64,000 nucleotides of DNA from Oerskovia merdavium. GTDB lineage: Bacteria > Actinomycetota > Actinomycetes > Actinomycetales > Cellulomonadaceae. The notes beneath the pieces are model-generated. The model searched no databases. It was not told the origin of the DNA and was given only the letters and a program-made list of their open reading frames with translations. Of the stretch, positions 1 to 9,797 are shown one piece after another; within the stretch, counting starts at the first letter, position 1, and each line of letters opens with the position of its first letter. The stretch spans positions 1 to 64,000 of the forward strand of contig NZ_JACSQF010000016.1 of assembly GCF_014836755.1 (NCBI RefSeq), given 5' to 3'. A program made the position numbers and the translations under genes.

Positions 1-39
1 AGGTTGTGGTCGTGATGGGCTCCATCACTACCACAACCT
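1..39. repeat. Palindrome PAL-0, truncated by the window edge
   Basis: Positions 1-18 and 22-39 are inverted copies with one mismatch around a 3-nt spacer. The right arm ends in CCACAACCTCGTTCTCGGC, which closely resembles the right arm of the palindrome at 60455-60473, so the full element probably extends left of the window. It belongs to the recurrent intergenic palindrome group described in the findings. Confidence 0.75.
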
Positions 40-83
40 CGTTCTCGGCAGACCTCGTTCTCGGCAGACCTCGTTCTCGACAG
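36..83. repeat. Three tandem 16-nt copies of a palindrome arm end
   Basis: The unit ACCTCGTTCTCGGCAG occurs at 36-51, 52-67 and, with one change, 68-83. It is the outer end of the PAL-0 right arm repeated head to tail. It is not CRISPR-like because there are no spacers. The rest of 84-230 holds no recognisable feature. Confidence 0.8.
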
Positions 84-230
84 GGACCGGCGCCCGGACC
101 TCGCCTCAGGGCCGTGCCCAGGATGCTCAGCCCCCGGAAGTCGGTCTCACCGGGTGCGACCCCGGCGTCCGGGTGCATCCTGGGAGGAAGGGGTTCCGCC
201 CCGGAGCTCCCCGGTCAGGGAGGAGTCGAC

Positions 231-419
231 ATGTCCGGCCTCATGCTCGCCAGCAACGTCGATGCTGCGATCTACGTCCCGACGGGGTCGGGCCCCGCCA
301 ACTGGTTCCTGCTCTTCGGGATCGTGCTGATCGCCTCGATCATCGTGTTCATGATCGTCGAGATGGTCCGAGCCGCGCACGACCGGCACCTCCCACCGCA
401 CCGGAGGATGTCGCACTAG
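231..419 (+). CDS. Small single-span membrane protein
   Basis: This 62-residue protein has one hydrophobic segment at about residues 24-45, followed by a basic, histidine-rich tail (RAAHDRHLPPHRR). A longer reading frame opens upstream at position 6, but its N-terminal part looks like noncoding GC-rich sequence. ATG 231 has a GGGAGGAG ribosome binding site about 6 nt upstream, so it was chosen. I do not recognise a family. The tail should lie in the cytoplasm by the positive-inside rule. Confidence 0.6.
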   Translation: MSGLMLASNVDAAIYVPTGSGPANWFLLFGIVLIASIIVFMIVEMVRAAHDRHLPPHRRMSH

Positions 420-498
420 CGCACGGGTCGCCCACGCCCGGCACGTGACGCCGTCGGGCCTTCACCCGTGGGGGCGTGCCACCCGGGCGAACTCCCGC

Positions 499-546
499 CG
501 AGGTAGAACGCGATACGCACTACCTCGCGCACCACGTTCTACCTCG
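499..546. repeat. Palindrome between convergent genes, candidate terminator
   Basis: The arms CGAGGTAGAACG (499-510) and CGTTCTACCTCG (535-546) are perfect 12-nt inverted copies with a 24-nt loop. It sits between the stop of the small membrane protein (419) and the stop of the S9 peptidase on the other strand (627), so a hairpin could end transcripts from both sides. There is no T-run. The arms differ in sequence from the main palindrome superfamily. Confidence 0.6.
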
Positions 547-626
547 CGCCTCCCCGCACGGCGACCGCGCCTCTCACCTCACGGGCGGAACAGCTCAGTC
601 CGACCCCGCGCGGGGTAAGACCTCGG

Positions 627-2870
627 TCAGCCCAGCGTCGTCGGGAGCTCCGCGGCCCCCTCGCCCGGGGCCACGCCCAGCACGCGCTCCGCGAGGAACG
701 CCTGCACCACCTGGTACCAGACGACCGAGTGCTGCGGCTGGAGCACCCAGTGGTTCTCGTCGGGGAAGTACAGGAAGCGGTGGTCGGTGCTCCCGTCCGC
801 AGCCGCGGGCAGGCCCGACGCCGACAGCAGCTCGTACCAGAGACGCAGGCCCTCGCCGATCGGGACGCGGTAGTCCTTGTCGCCGTGGATCACGAGCATG
901 GGCGTCACGATGTCCGCGACGAACCGGTGCGGGGAGTGCTCGGCCGCCATCTCGGGCGTCATCTCGCGCTGCCAGTAGTAGCCGGCGTCCGTCGTCGGGC
1001 CGAACTGGTCCAGCGCCCACAGGCTCGCGTGCGTGACGATCGCCTTGAACCGGTCCGTGTGGCCGGCGACCCAGTTCGCCATGTACCCGCCGAACGACCC
1101 GCCCATCGCGGCCGTGCGGGTCTCGTCGATCTCCGGCAGCGCCTCGGCCGCGTCGGTGATCGCGAGCAGGTCGGTGTACGGGGCCGCGCCCCACGAGCCC
1201 CAGCCGCGCTGCACGAAGTCCTGGCCGTAGCCCGTGGACAGCGCCGGGTCCGGGAGCAGGACCGCGTAGCCCTGGGCCACGAGGATCCACGGGTTCCACC
1301 GCCAGCTCCACGCGTTCCACGAGCCGAGCGGGCCGCCGTGGATCCACAGCAGCAGCGGCGCGGGGTCCTCGGCGCTCGCACCGTGCGGCAGCGCGAGCCA
1401 GCCGCGGACGCGCACGTCGTCCGACGCGGCGGTCTCGATCTCGGTCAGCGTGCCGGGCAGGTCGGGGCTCGCGACCGGGCCGCGCAGCGCGGTCGCCGCG
1501 ACGGGCGTGCGCTCGCCCGCGGGGGCCGCGAGGAAGTCCGTGAGCTCGATCCGCACGGGGTGCGAGGGCTCGAGGTAGCTCACGCGCTGGGCGTAGGCGG
1601 CCGAGGCGTCGGGCGCGACGTGGACGTCGGTGAACATCGCGTCGTCCGAGGTCAGGCGGGAGACCGTACCGTCCTCGCCCGAGCCGTCGGGCGTGAAGGC
1701 GACGTGGAAGACCGGGCCACGCCCGTCGTCGTCGGCCGTGACGAGCAGGCCCGAGCCGTCGGGCAGCCACGCAGCCGACGTGGGCCACCGGTCCCAGCTC
1801 GCGGCGAGCGAGCGCAGACCGTGGTTCGCGCCGTCGCTCGGGTCGCCGTCCGAGCCGTCACCCGGGCGCAGCGGCACGACGGCGAGGCTCTGCTCGGGCG
1901 CCGCCTGCGGCGTCGTGATGGTCTCGCGGACGAACACGACCCAGGCGCCGTCGGGCGAGATCACGGGCGAGGAGGCCTCGGCGCCGGGCTCGTCGACGAG
2001 CGTGCGACGCTCGCCCGTCGAGGTGTCGACCGCGACGAGGATCGAGCGCTGAGAGGCGTCCGGCCCGGGCACGGACCAGGACGTGACGAGCGTGGTCCCG
2101 TCCGCGGACAGGTCCGCGGAGTGCTCGCGCAGCGCGCGCCCGACGGCGGGAGTCACGTCGCGCAGCTCGACGCGCCCCGCGGGGAGCTCGGGCGTGGCGT
2201 CCTCCGCGTCGGTGCCCGCGGGCGCCGGGAGCGGACGCGCCGGCTCGTCCGTCAGGTGCGAGAGGGCGGCCACGAACCGGTGCGGCTCGGACGGCCCCAG
2301 GTCGTGGTCCCAGTACCGCACGGGGTACCCCGTGTGGAGGATCGCGGAGACCTTCTTGTCCTTGCGGGTCTTGCGCAGCTCGGCGTCGTGGGCCAGGTCG
2401 CGCGCGCTGGGCAGGACGTCTGCCGCGAGCGAGAGGACGGGCGCGCTGCGCGCGACGAGCGGGGCCGAGACCCCGGCCGGTGCGGACCCGACGACGCGTG
2501 CCTCGCCACCGGCCGCGGGCAGGAGCCACAGGGCCGAGGTCGGGTCGCCCTCGCTGGTCGCCGAGGCGTCGCTGTCGGGGCGGGCCGACGTGAAGAGCAG
2601 GTCGCCCTCGGCCGTGAAGGCCGCGCCGGACTCACCCTTGGTGCTCCGGGTCAGGCGACGGGCCGGGGCCTCGCCGGTGGGGTCGACCTCCCACAGGGCC
2701 GAGACGTACGCCGTGCGCTTCGCGTCGAGCGTCGACACGCTCGTCACGAGCCGACGGCCGTCCGGGGACATCACGAGGCCGCCCGTGCGGGGGATCGCGA
2801 TGTACTCGTCGAGGTCGTGGAAGGGGGTGGCGCCCGGCTGGTCGGGGGCGCTCGCGGAGTCGGTGGTCAC
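627..2870 (-). CDS. S9 family peptidase (prolyl oligopeptidase / acylaminoacyl-peptidase type)
   Basis: This 747-residue protein has the two-domain layout of S9 serine peptidases: an N-terminal region with beta-propeller-like blades (repeated SPDG/SADG motifs) and a C-terminal alpha/beta hydrolase domain. The catalytic triad is visible: Ser592 in GGSFGGYM, Asp666 in HGDKDYRVP and His707 in DENHW. HGGP in the oxyanion region and the length fit the S9C acylaminoacyl-peptidase group. No signal peptide is seen, so it is probably cytoplasmic and trims short or N-blocked peptides. The start is GTG with AGGACGG upstream. It is a single gene, divergent from the lipoprotein at 2933. Confidence 0.92.
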   Translation of the reverse strand: MTTDSASAPDQPGATPFHDLDEYIAIPRTGGLVMSPDGRRLVTSVSTLDAKRTAYVSALWEVDPTGEAPARRLTRSTKGESGAAFTAEGDLLFTSARPDSDASATSEGDPTSALWLLPAAGGEARVVGSAPAGVSAPLVARSAPVLSLAADVLPSARDLAHDAELRKTRKDKKVSAILHTGYPVRYWDHDLGPSEPHRFVAALSHLTDEPARPLPAPAGTDAEDATPELPAGRVELRDVTPAVGRALREHSADLSADGTTLVTSWSVPGPDASQRSILVAVDTSTGERRTLVDEPGAEASSPVISPDGAWVVFVRETITTPQAAPEQSLAVVPLRPGDGSDGDPSDGANHGLRSLAASWDRWPTSAAWLPDGSGLLVTADDDGRGPVFHVAFTPDGSGEDGTVSRLTSDDAMFTDVHVAPDASAAYAQRVSYLEPSHPVRIELTDFLAAPAGERTPVAATALRGPVASPDLPGTLTEIETAASDDVRVRGWLALPHGASAEDPAPLLLWIHGGPLGSWNAWSWRWNPWILVAQGYAVLLPDPALSTGYGQDFVQRGWGSWGAAPYTDLLAITDAAEALPEIDETRTAAMGGSFGGYMANWVAGHTDRFKAIVTHASLWALDQFGPTTDAGYYWQREMTPEMAAEHSPHRFVADIVTPMLVIHGDKDYRVPIGEGLRLWYELLSASGLPAAADGSTDHRFLYFPDENHWVLQPQHSVVWYQVVQAFLAERVLGVAPGEGAAELPTTLG

Positions 2871-2920
2871 TGCACCGTCCTATCACGGCGGGGGGCCCAG
2901 GTGCGTCTCCGTGCCGGGCG

Positions 2921-2926
2921 CATACT
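2921..2926 (+). promoter_or_regulatory. Candidate -10 box of a leaderless transcript
   Basis: CATACT lies 6 nt before the GTG start at 2933, which would place the transcription start on or next to the start codon. No ribosome binding site precedes this GTG, as expected for a leaderless message. No clear -35 box is seen. Confidence 0.4.
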
Positions 2927-2932
2927 GGAGCC

Positions 2933-3397
2933 GTGCCCAAGGTTCCCCTCCCCGCCCTGACCGTGTGCGCCGCCGTCGGGCTGCTCCTGACAGGCTGCGG
3001 GTCCGAGCCCGCCCAGGACCTCGACGAGACCGTGCTCGCGGGGGTCCAGGCCGCAGGCCGTGCCGACGGCGAGCTCGACCTCATCAGCACGACCCACTTC
3101 GACTGGCAGAAGGCCGTGATCGTCTGCCCCGGTGACGACGTGACCGAGGTCGCCGAGGCCGCGGGGAGCGACGCCGGACCGGTCACGGGCGACCTCCCCA
3201 ACACGGTCGACGTCGGCACGGGCTACCTCGTGTTCGTCAACAACAACGAGGTCGCGCACACCGCGACCCTGCGCCTGGCCCAGGCCGACGTGTGCAGCGA
3301 GGACCTCTCGATCGCCAACCGCATCCTGAGCCCCGGCAGCGCGACGCTCCACGTCGCGCGCGGGACGGGCGACGGCTGGATCGTGACGCGCAGCTGA
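2933..3397 (+). CDS. Putative lipoprotein of unknown function
   Basis: This 154-residue protein starts with a lipoprotein signal peptide ending in the lipobox LLTGC, with the lipidated cysteine at residue 22, so it should be anchored outside the membrane. The mature part has two cysteines (VICPGDD and ADVCSED) that could form a disulfide. I do not recognise a domain. The GTG start is supported by the signal peptide and by a -10-like box immediately upstream. It is monocistronic and is followed by a palindrome at 3449. Confidence 0.7.
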   Translation: MPKVPLPALTVCAAVGLLLTGCGSEPAQDLDETVLAGVQAAGRADGELDLISTTHFDWQKAVIVCPGDDVTEVAEAAGSDAGPVTGDLPNTVDVGTGYLVFVNNNEVAHTATLRLAQADVCSEDLSIANRILSPGSATLHVARGTGDGWIVTRS

Positions 3398-3448
3398 GGG
3401 GTGCGGCCGGTGCGGCGGGTCCGGCGGGTGCCGGCGGGTCCGGCGGGT

Positions 3449-3507
3449 GCCGAGCACGAGGTTGCGATCGTTCCCAGCGTGAGAACGACCGCAACCGCGT
3501 GCTCGGC
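3449..3507. repeat. Palindrome PAL-1 (GAGCACGAGGTTG type)
   Basis: The 25-nt arms at 3449-3473 and 3483-3507 pair with two mismatches around a 9-nt loop. The outer end is GCCGAGCACG. The first 25 nt, including the mismatch position, are identical to the left side of PAL-2 (9798). It lies 51 nt after the lipoprotein stop and before the stop of the HAD hydrolase, so it could terminate both strands. No T-run follows. Confidence 0.8.
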
Positions 3508-3557
3508 GCGACCCGGGCCCCCCGACGCAGGACCCCGGACCCGGAACCGCGCCGGCG

Positions 3558-4352
3558 TCAGGCGTTGAGCCGCGCCACCAGCCCGGGGAGCTCGGCGACC
3601 GAGTCGAGTAGGAAGTCGTGCCGCTCACGCCCCAGGTCCGCCGCGCCGAGCTTGCCCGTGAGCACGCCGACGACCGCCCCGGCCCGCGCGTTGACTCCCG
3701 CGCGCAGGTCGAGCACTGTGTCCCCCGCGGCGAGCACGCGCGCGACGTCGAGCACGCCCGTGCGCTCCATGTCGCGGTGGATCATGTAGGGCGCGGGACG
3801 TCCGAGCGGCACCTCGTCGGCGCACGTCACGGCGTCGAGCGTGACCTCGGGCGAGAGCCACTGCTCGGCGCCGGCCGCGACCGTCCAGCCCAGCACGTCG
3901 AGGATCCCCTGGGTCACCTCGCGCGTGAAGCCCGTGGTCAGCGCGACCTTGACCCCCGCGGCGCGCAGAGCCGCGAAGGCCTCCGGCGCGCCGGGGATCG
4001 GGGTCGGCGGGTTCAGCAGGTAGGCCTCCTGGAGGAGCGCGGTGAAGCGCGCGAACGCGGCGTCGACCGTCGCGTCGTCGGGAGCGTCGCCCGGCGCGCC
4101 GGGGGTGCTGGCGCCGATCGCGAGCAGGGCCGTGATGGCCGCGCGCTTCTCGGCCCCCATCCAGTGCTGGATGTCCGACGACGTCGCGCCGCTCCCGTGC
4201 TCGAGGACCGCCGCGTGCAGCGCTTCGTAGACCGCGCCGCCCTCCTCGACGGTCGTGCCCGCGATGTCGAGCGCGACGAGCTCGATCACGAGGGGCCGGC
4301 GGGCGGCTGGCGTGGCCGCGCTGGTCGTGGAGGTACTGGTCGTGCTGGTCAT
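3558..4352 (-). CDS. Phosphonatase-like HAD hydrolase (PhnX-like)
   Basis: This 264-residue HAD-superfamily hydrolase has the nucleophile motif DIAGTT at Asp29, the form seen in phosphonoacetaldehyde hydrolase (PhnX) rather than the usual DxD. Motif II is in LTTGFTREV and motif IV is GDTVLD. Lys69 in MGAEKRAAI lies where PhnX carries its Schiff-base lysine, by alignment from memory. The combination with a FAD oxidoreductase and a phosphonate transporter matches the phosphonatase-like family known from such clusters (TIGR03351 as I recall it). The substrate is probably a phosphonate-derived aldehyde but is not proven. ATG 4352 overlaps the GntR stop by 4 bases, so the two are translationally coupled. 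Confidence 0.85.
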   Translation of the reverse strand: MTSTTSTSTTSAATPAARRPLVIELVALDIAGTTVEEGGAVYEALHAAVLEHGSGATSSDIQHWMGAEKRAAITALLAIGASTPGAPGDAPDDATVDAAFARFTALLQEAYLLNPPTPIPGAPEAFAALRAAGVKVALTTGFTREVTQGILDVLGWTVAAGAEQWLSPEVTLDAVTCADEVPLGRPAPYMIHRDMERTGVLDVARVLAAGDTVLDLRAGVNARAGAVVGVLTGKLGAADLGRERHDFLLDSVAELPGLVARLNA

Positions 4353-5344
4353 GCGGTGGGCTCCTGGTTCGGGTCGGTGGCTGCGGGGCCTGTGGTGGCT
4401 GCGGTCTCGGCTGTGCCAGCAGGGCCGGCCGTGCCAGCTGGGCCGGCTGGGCCTGCCGTGCCGGCCGTGAAAGGGTCGAGCCCGGCCGTGGGCGACACGA
4501 GCGACGCGGCGGCGGCCGACGCCGTCGGGAAACGGACCATCGAGAGCGACGTGTCCTGGGTGTTGTCGATCGTGAAGGCCGCGAGCTCGGGCAGGTAGCG
4601 GTCGTCGGCGTACTCGACCGGGACGCCCGCGGCGTTGCGCGTGGTGCGGCGCTCGCGCAGCAGCGGGGCGCCCGCCGCGACCTCGAGGAGGTCGGCGTCG
4701 GTCTCGTCGGCCGCGACCGCGTCGATCACGTGCCGGGCCGCGTGCAGGTCCGCACCGCGTGAGATGAGGTGGTCGTAGATCGAGCCCGTGTCCGGGTCGA
4801 ACTCGAAGATGAGGCGCCCGACGGGCTCGATGAACGTGTCGCGCTCGACCATCGCGGGGACGCCGTCGAGCAGGCGCAGGCGCAGGACCTCGACCACGGG
4901 CGTGCCCTCCTCGAGGCCCAGGGCGTCGGCCGCGACGCCGTGCACGCCGCGGCGCGCGACCTCGACCGTCCGCTGACCGGGCACGCGCCCCACCCCCGCG
5001 GCCCAGCGGCTGAAGGACAGGAAGGTCTCGAAGGGCTGCGGGACCGCTCGCGAGCGCACGACCGGCGGGCGCCCCTGCCCCCCGCCGATGAGCCCTTCGC
5101 TGCGCAGCGTCCCGAGCGCCTGCCGGACCGTGCCACGTGAGATCGAGAACTCGGCGCACAGCGCGGACTCGGAGGGCAACGAGTCGCCGATCGCGTACGT
5201 ACCGGACACGATCCGACGGCGCAGCTCTCCCAGCACGTGCTGGTGCAGCGGGCGGTGGGGCGCGGTGGCCGCGTGCGGCGTGCGGGACGGGACGCCCGCT
5301 CCGGGTGGCGGGACGGCATGCGGGGACGACGAGGATGGTGCCAT
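4349..5344 (-). CDS. GntR family (HutC/UTRA type) transcriptional regulator
   Basis: This 331-residue regulator has an N-terminal GntR winged helix (about residues 25-90, with SESALCAEFSISRGTVRQAL as the recognition region) and a UTRA effector domain (about 110-265). The last 50 residues are a low-complexity TAG/PAG-rich tail that is unusual for the family. It is divergent from the FAD oxidoreductase and shares its transcript with the HAD hydrolase, so it probably senses a phosphonate or an intermediate and represses both arms through the palindrome at 5447. The start was placed at ATG 5344 because the reading frame upstream lacks family features. Confidence 0.88.
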   Translation of the reverse strand: MAPSSSSPHAVPPPGAGVPSRTPHAATAPHRPLHQHVLGELRRRIVSGTYAIGDSLPSESALCAEFSISRGTVRQALGTLRSEGLIGGGQGRPPVVRSRAVPQPFETFLSFSRWAAGVGRVPGQRTVEVARRGVHGVAADALGLEEGTPVVEVLRLRLLDGVPAMVERDTFIEPVGRLIFEFDPDTGSIYDHLISRGADLHAARHVIDAVAADETDADLLEVAAGAPLLRERRTTRNAAGVPVEYADDRYLPELAAFTIDNTQDTSLSMVRFPTASAAAASLVSPTAGLDPFTAGTAGPAGPAGTAGPAGTAETAATTGPAATDPNQEPTA

Positions 5345-5446
5345 GACTTGACCATACAGGCGCCCGTTCCACGGTGGACCGAGAAACGGGTGACGGTCGA
5401 ATGAACCCGGCACACAGCGCGCCAACCACAGGTGAACACTCCGGAA

Positions 5447-5462
5447 ACTTGTCTGGACAAGT
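5447..5462. promoter_or_regulatory. Palindromic operator for the GntR regulator
   Basis: ACTTGTCTGGACAAGT is a perfect 7-bp inverted repeat around TG and fits the style of HutC-subfamily GntR operators (GTCT-GAC cores). It sits between the divergent regulator (start 5344) and the FAD oxidoreductase (start 5511), so binding could control both arms. Assignment to the neighbouring regulator is inference. Confidence 0.7.
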
Positions 5463-5510
5463 GCCGGATTCGCTTGATCGCGGCTCGGACGGCACGGCAG
5501 TGTCCGTGTC

Positions 5511-6800
5511 GTGAGCAGCACACCATCGCCGTCCCGGGCCGCCTCGACAGGCACACCCGGCACGACCCCCCGCACCGCCCCCCGCGCCGGGGGCTCCCCG
5601 TCCGTCCCGTCGCCCGCCCGGCCGACGACCCACCCCGGCACGACCGGCCGCACCGGGCCCGACCTCCCCGCCCGCGTCGACCTCGTGGTCGTCGGGGCCG
5701 GCATCGTCGGGCTCGCGCACGCGGTCGAGGCCGTCGGTCGAGGACTCTCGGTCCTCGTGGTCGAGCGCGACGACCGTGCGGTCGGCGCCTCGGTCCGCAA
5801 CTTCGGGCACGGGTGCTTCACCGCGCAGGACGGCGAGGCCCTCACCTACGCGTTCACGGCCCGCGAGCGCTGGATCCAGCTCGCCAAGGAGGTCGACTTC
5901 TGGCTCCGTGAGTCCGGCACCGTCGTGGTCGCGCGCGCCGACGACGAGATGCAGGTCCTCCAGGACTTCGCCCAGGTCCGCGACGGCCACGCCCGCCTGC
6001 TCGACCGCGACGCCGTCCTCGACCGCGTCCCCGGCGACCCCGACGAGGTCCTCGGCGGCGCGTTCCTGCCCCAGGACATCCGCGTCGACCCCCGCGAGGC
6101 CGTCCCCGCGATAGCCCGCTGGTACGCCGAGCAGCGTGGTGCCCACGTCGCCTGGTCCACCACGGTCCAGGGATTCGAGGCCGGCAGCGGCGTGACGCTC
6201 GTGCGCACCTCCCGGGGCGACGTCGTGACGACCAAGGTGATCCTCGCCGTCGGGCACGACGTGGACCGGTTCTTCCCCGACACGGCCCGCACCGCGGGCA
6301 TCCAGCGCTGCACGCTCCAGATGCTGCGCGTCGACGCCCCGGCAGGCGCAGCCGGCGGGCCGCGCGAGATCGACCCCGCGATCTTCACGGGCACCTCGAT
6401 GCTCCGGTACAACGGGTTCCGCCTCTCCCCCGCGCTCGCCGCGGTCCGCGAGCGCCTCACGGCCCAGCACCCCGCCCTGATCGACGCCGCGGTGAACCTC
6501 ATGGTCACGCAGCGGCCCGACGGGACGCTCACGCTCGGCGACACGCACACGTACGCGACCACGCCCGGCCCGTTCCACCCCGAGGCCCTCGACGAGCTCC
6601 TGCTCACCGAGGCCGCGCGGCTCTTCGGCACCGGCCCCCTCACGGTCCGCGAGCGCTGGCAGGGCGTCTACGCCTCCGCGCCCGCGCCGTTCCTCAACGC
6701 CACGCCCATGCCGGGCGTGCGCGCCGTGTCGGTCACGTCCGGCATCGGCATGACCACCGCGCTCGGGCTCGCCCCGCGCGTGCTCGACAGCTTCCTCTGA
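5511..6800 (+). CDS. FAD-dependent oxidoreductase of the phosphonate-associated family (DAO type)
   Basis: This 429-residue flavoprotein has an N-terminal Rossmann motif (VVVGAGIVGLAHAVEA, about residues 61-76) ending in VVERD, and a C-terminal TSGIGMTTALG flavin contact, typical of the D-amino-acid oxidase/glycine oxidase fold. It fits the family known to sit beside phosphonatase-like hydrolases (TIGR03364 as I recall it). The likely role is oxidation of an aminoalkylphosphonate to an aldehyde or acid that the HAD enzyme then cleaves; the exact substrate is unknown. It has an N-terminal Ser/Thr/Pro/Arg-rich extension of about 55 residues. The GTG start follows the GntR operator, and phnD begins 68 nt downstream. 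Confidence 0.85.
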   Translation: MSSTPSPSRAASTGTPGTTPRTAPRAGGSPSVPSPARPTTHPGTTGRTGPDLPARVDLVVVGAGIVGLAHAVEAVGRGLSVLVVERDDRAVGASVRNFGHGCFTAQDGEALTYAFTARERWIQLAKEVDFWLRESGTVVVARADDEMQVLQDFAQVRDGHARLLDRDAVLDRVPGDPDEVLGGAFLPQDIRVDPREAVPAIARWYAEQRGAHVAWSTTVQGFEAGSGVTLVRTSRGDVVTTKVILAVGHDVDRFFPDTARTAGIQRCTLQMLRVDAPAGAAGGPREIDPAIFTGTSMLRYNGFRLSPALAAVRERLTAQHPALIDAAVNLMVTQRPDGTLTLGDTHTYATTPGPFHPEALDELLLTEAARLFGTGPLTVRERWQGVYASAPAPFLNATPMPGVRAVSVTSGIGMTTALGLAPRVLDSFL

Positions 6801-6868
6801 CGGACCCGCCTCACCCGTTCCACCGACCAGACCAGCCTCTCTCGCGAACCCCCACACCAGGAGAAGAC

Positions 6869-7795
6869 ATGCACCGCAGCCGCACCGGCCAGGCCACCTC
6901 GGTCCTCGCCGCCGCACTGCTCCTCGGCACGCTCAGCGCGTGCTCGACCGGCACCGCCGACGCGGGCACCGGCACCGCCTCGGCGACGTGCCCGAACGGC
7001 GCGATCCGCTTCGGCATCGAGCCCTACGAGGATCCCGCCAAGCTCGAGCCCGCCTACCAGCACCTCGCCGACGCGCTCGCCGAGAAGCTCGACTGCCCCG
7101 TCGACCTCACGATCGTCGAGGACTACTCGGCCGAGGTCCTCGCCATGGAGAACGGCAAGCTCGAGCTCGCCCAGTTCGGCCCGCTCGGGTTCGTGTTCGC
7201 GAGCGAGCGTGCCGACGCCGAGCCCCTCGCGTCGTTCGGTCTCGCCGACGGGACGCTCTCGAGCTACACCGCGGGCATCTGGGTCCCCGTCGACTCGCCC
7301 GTCCAGAGCATCGACGACCTGCCGGGCCACACGCTCGCGCTGGGCTCGACCGGTTCCACCTCGGGCGACGCCCTGCCCCGGTTCGCGATCCTCGACGCCG
7401 GTCTCACCGAGTCCGACGTCGAGATCACCTACGCGGGCGGCCACCCCGAGGCTCTCCTCGCCCTGACCAACGGCCAGGTCGACGCGGCCCAGATCAACTC
7501 CCAGACGCTCGCGACCGCCGAGCGCGAGGGCACGTTCGACTCCTCGAGGTACCGCCAGATCTGGGAGTCCGACGCCATCCCGAACGACCCCATCACGGTC
7601 GCCGGCTCGCAGAGCCAGGAGTTCAAGGACGCCGTGCGCGACGCCCTCCTCACGCTCGACACGGCCGACGTCGAGGCCATCGGCGCGTTCCTCGACGTCG
7701 ACCCGGCGGGCCCGCTCGTCGAGGTCGACGTCGACACGTACAAGCCGCTGTTCGACCTCGCGAAGACCCTCGAGCTGACGTCCGACGACGTCTGA
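6869..7795 (+). CDS. phnD: Phosphonate ABC transporter substrate-binding lipoprotein PhnD
   Basis: This 308-residue protein has a lipoprotein signal with lipobox LSAC (Cys25). The mature part reads like PhnD/PtxB-type binding proteins: an IRFGIEPYEDP start, a central GSTGSTSGDALPRF ligand loop and AQINSQTL. It should bind phosphonate (or phosphite) outside the cell and deliver it to PhnE. AGGAGAAG lies about 6 nt before ATG 6869. It is the first of the three transporter genes in the order phnD-phnC-phnE. Phosphite cannot be excluded as ligand from sequence alone. Confidence 0.88.
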   Translation: MHRSRTGQATSVLAAALLLGTLSACSTGTADAGTGTASATCPNGAIRFGIEPYEDPAKLEPAYQHLADALAEKLDCPVDLTIVEDYSAEVLAMENGKLELAQFGPLGFVFASERADAEPLASFGLADGTLSSYTAGIWVPVDSPVQSIDDLPGHTLALGSTGSTSGDALPRFAILDAGLTESDVEITYAGGHPEALLALTNGQVDAAQINSQTLATAEREGTFDSSRYRQIWESDAIPNDPITVAGSQSQEFKDAVRDALLTLDTADVEAIGAFLDVDPAGPLVEVDVDTYKPLFDLAKTLELTSDDV

Positions 7796-7936
7796 TCCCT
7801 CGGGACGGTGCGGGCGGGCGCCCGGGTGCCCATCGCCCGGCGCTCCACCCGCACCAGCTCGCCCGGTCGACCACCACCGTCGACCGCCCTCTCCCCCCGC
7901 GGGCTCGCGTCCCGCACCAGCAAGGAGTTGTTCCAG

Positions 7937-8853
<917 letters not shown>

Positions 8854-8857
<4 letters not shown>

Positions 8858-9735
8858 CCGCCACGGCCCCCGCCCGCTCCCCCCGCGGCGCTGCCCGCGA
8901 CCGCACCGACGGCCCCTCGCGCGAGCGGCTCGAGCACGTCGTCGTGCCCAGGGCCCACCGCTCGGGCCGGCAGGTCACGACCTGGGTCACCGCCGGGGCC
9001 GTGCTGCTCGGGCTGCACGTCCTCGCCTGGCAGGGCACGGGCTTCTCGATCAGCGCGCTCGTGGGCGGCTGGGAGGGCATGGCCCGGTTCGTCGGCGAGG
9101 CGTTCCCGCCCGACCTCGACTGGTCGACGGTCGTGGCGCCCGGGCTCCAGGCCACGCTCGTGACGCTGTGGATCGGGCTCCTCGGGACCACGCTGTCCAT
9201 CCCCTTGTCGTTGCTCCTCGCGGTGCTCGCGGCTCGCGGCAGCACCCCGGGGTCGTTCTGGTACCAGGGCTCGCGCGCGATCCTGTCGTTCTTCCGCGCC
9301 GTGCCCGACGTCGTGTTCGCGCTGATCTTCGTGACCGCCGTGGGGCTCGGGCCCTTCGCGGGGGTGCTCGCGCTCGTCGTCCACAACACGGGCGTCATGG
9401 GCAAGCTGTGGGCCGAGGCCATGGAGGAGATCGACCCCGGGCCCGCCGACGCGCTGCGCACCAACGGCGCCGGCCGCACCCAGGTCGTCACGCACGCGGT
9501 GCTGCCCGCGGTCGTGCCGCAGTTCCTGGGCCTGCTGCTCTACCGGTTCGACGTCAACGTGCGGTCCTCGCTCGTGCTCGGGCTCGTGGGCGCGGGCGGG
9601 ATCGGGTTCCTCATCAACAAGTCGATCAAGCTGTTCCGGTTCGACGAGATGCTGACCTACATCCTCATGGTTCTCGTGCTGGTGTGGGTCGTGGACCGGT
9701 TCTCGTCGTGGGCCAGGGCGCGGATCGCGGTCTGA
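8854..9735 (+). CDS. phnE: Phosphonate ABC transporter permease PhnE
   Basis: This 293-residue protein has about six membrane spans and the permease EAA-type loop in EAMEEIDPGPADALRTNGAG, followed by a PhnE-like GLVGAGGIGFLI segment. It forms the membrane channel for PhnD/PhnC. It is translationally coupled to phnC by a 4-base overlap and is the last gene of the plus-strand phosphonate operon. A palindrome of the superfamily follows 62 nt after its stop. Confidence 0.88.
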
Positions 9736-9797
9736 GCCTCCGGGCGCTTCGTGGTGCCCCGTGGTGGGGCGTGGTCCCTCGGGGTGGCTCGTGGTGC

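Noticed and set aside
36-83. Tandem 16-nt units as a CRISPR remnant
   Set aside because: There are no spacers; the units are copies of a palindrome arm.
729-2960. Long plus-strand open frame of 743 codons opposite the S9 peptidase
   Set aside because: It is Arg/Val/Gly-rich shadow sequence on the other strand of a clear peptidase gene with an intact triad.
3558-6917. Minus-strand open frame of 1119 codons spanning HAD, GntR and oxidoreductase genes
   Set aside because: Only its last 264 codons match a family; the rest is an antisense or off-frame shadow of better-supported genes.
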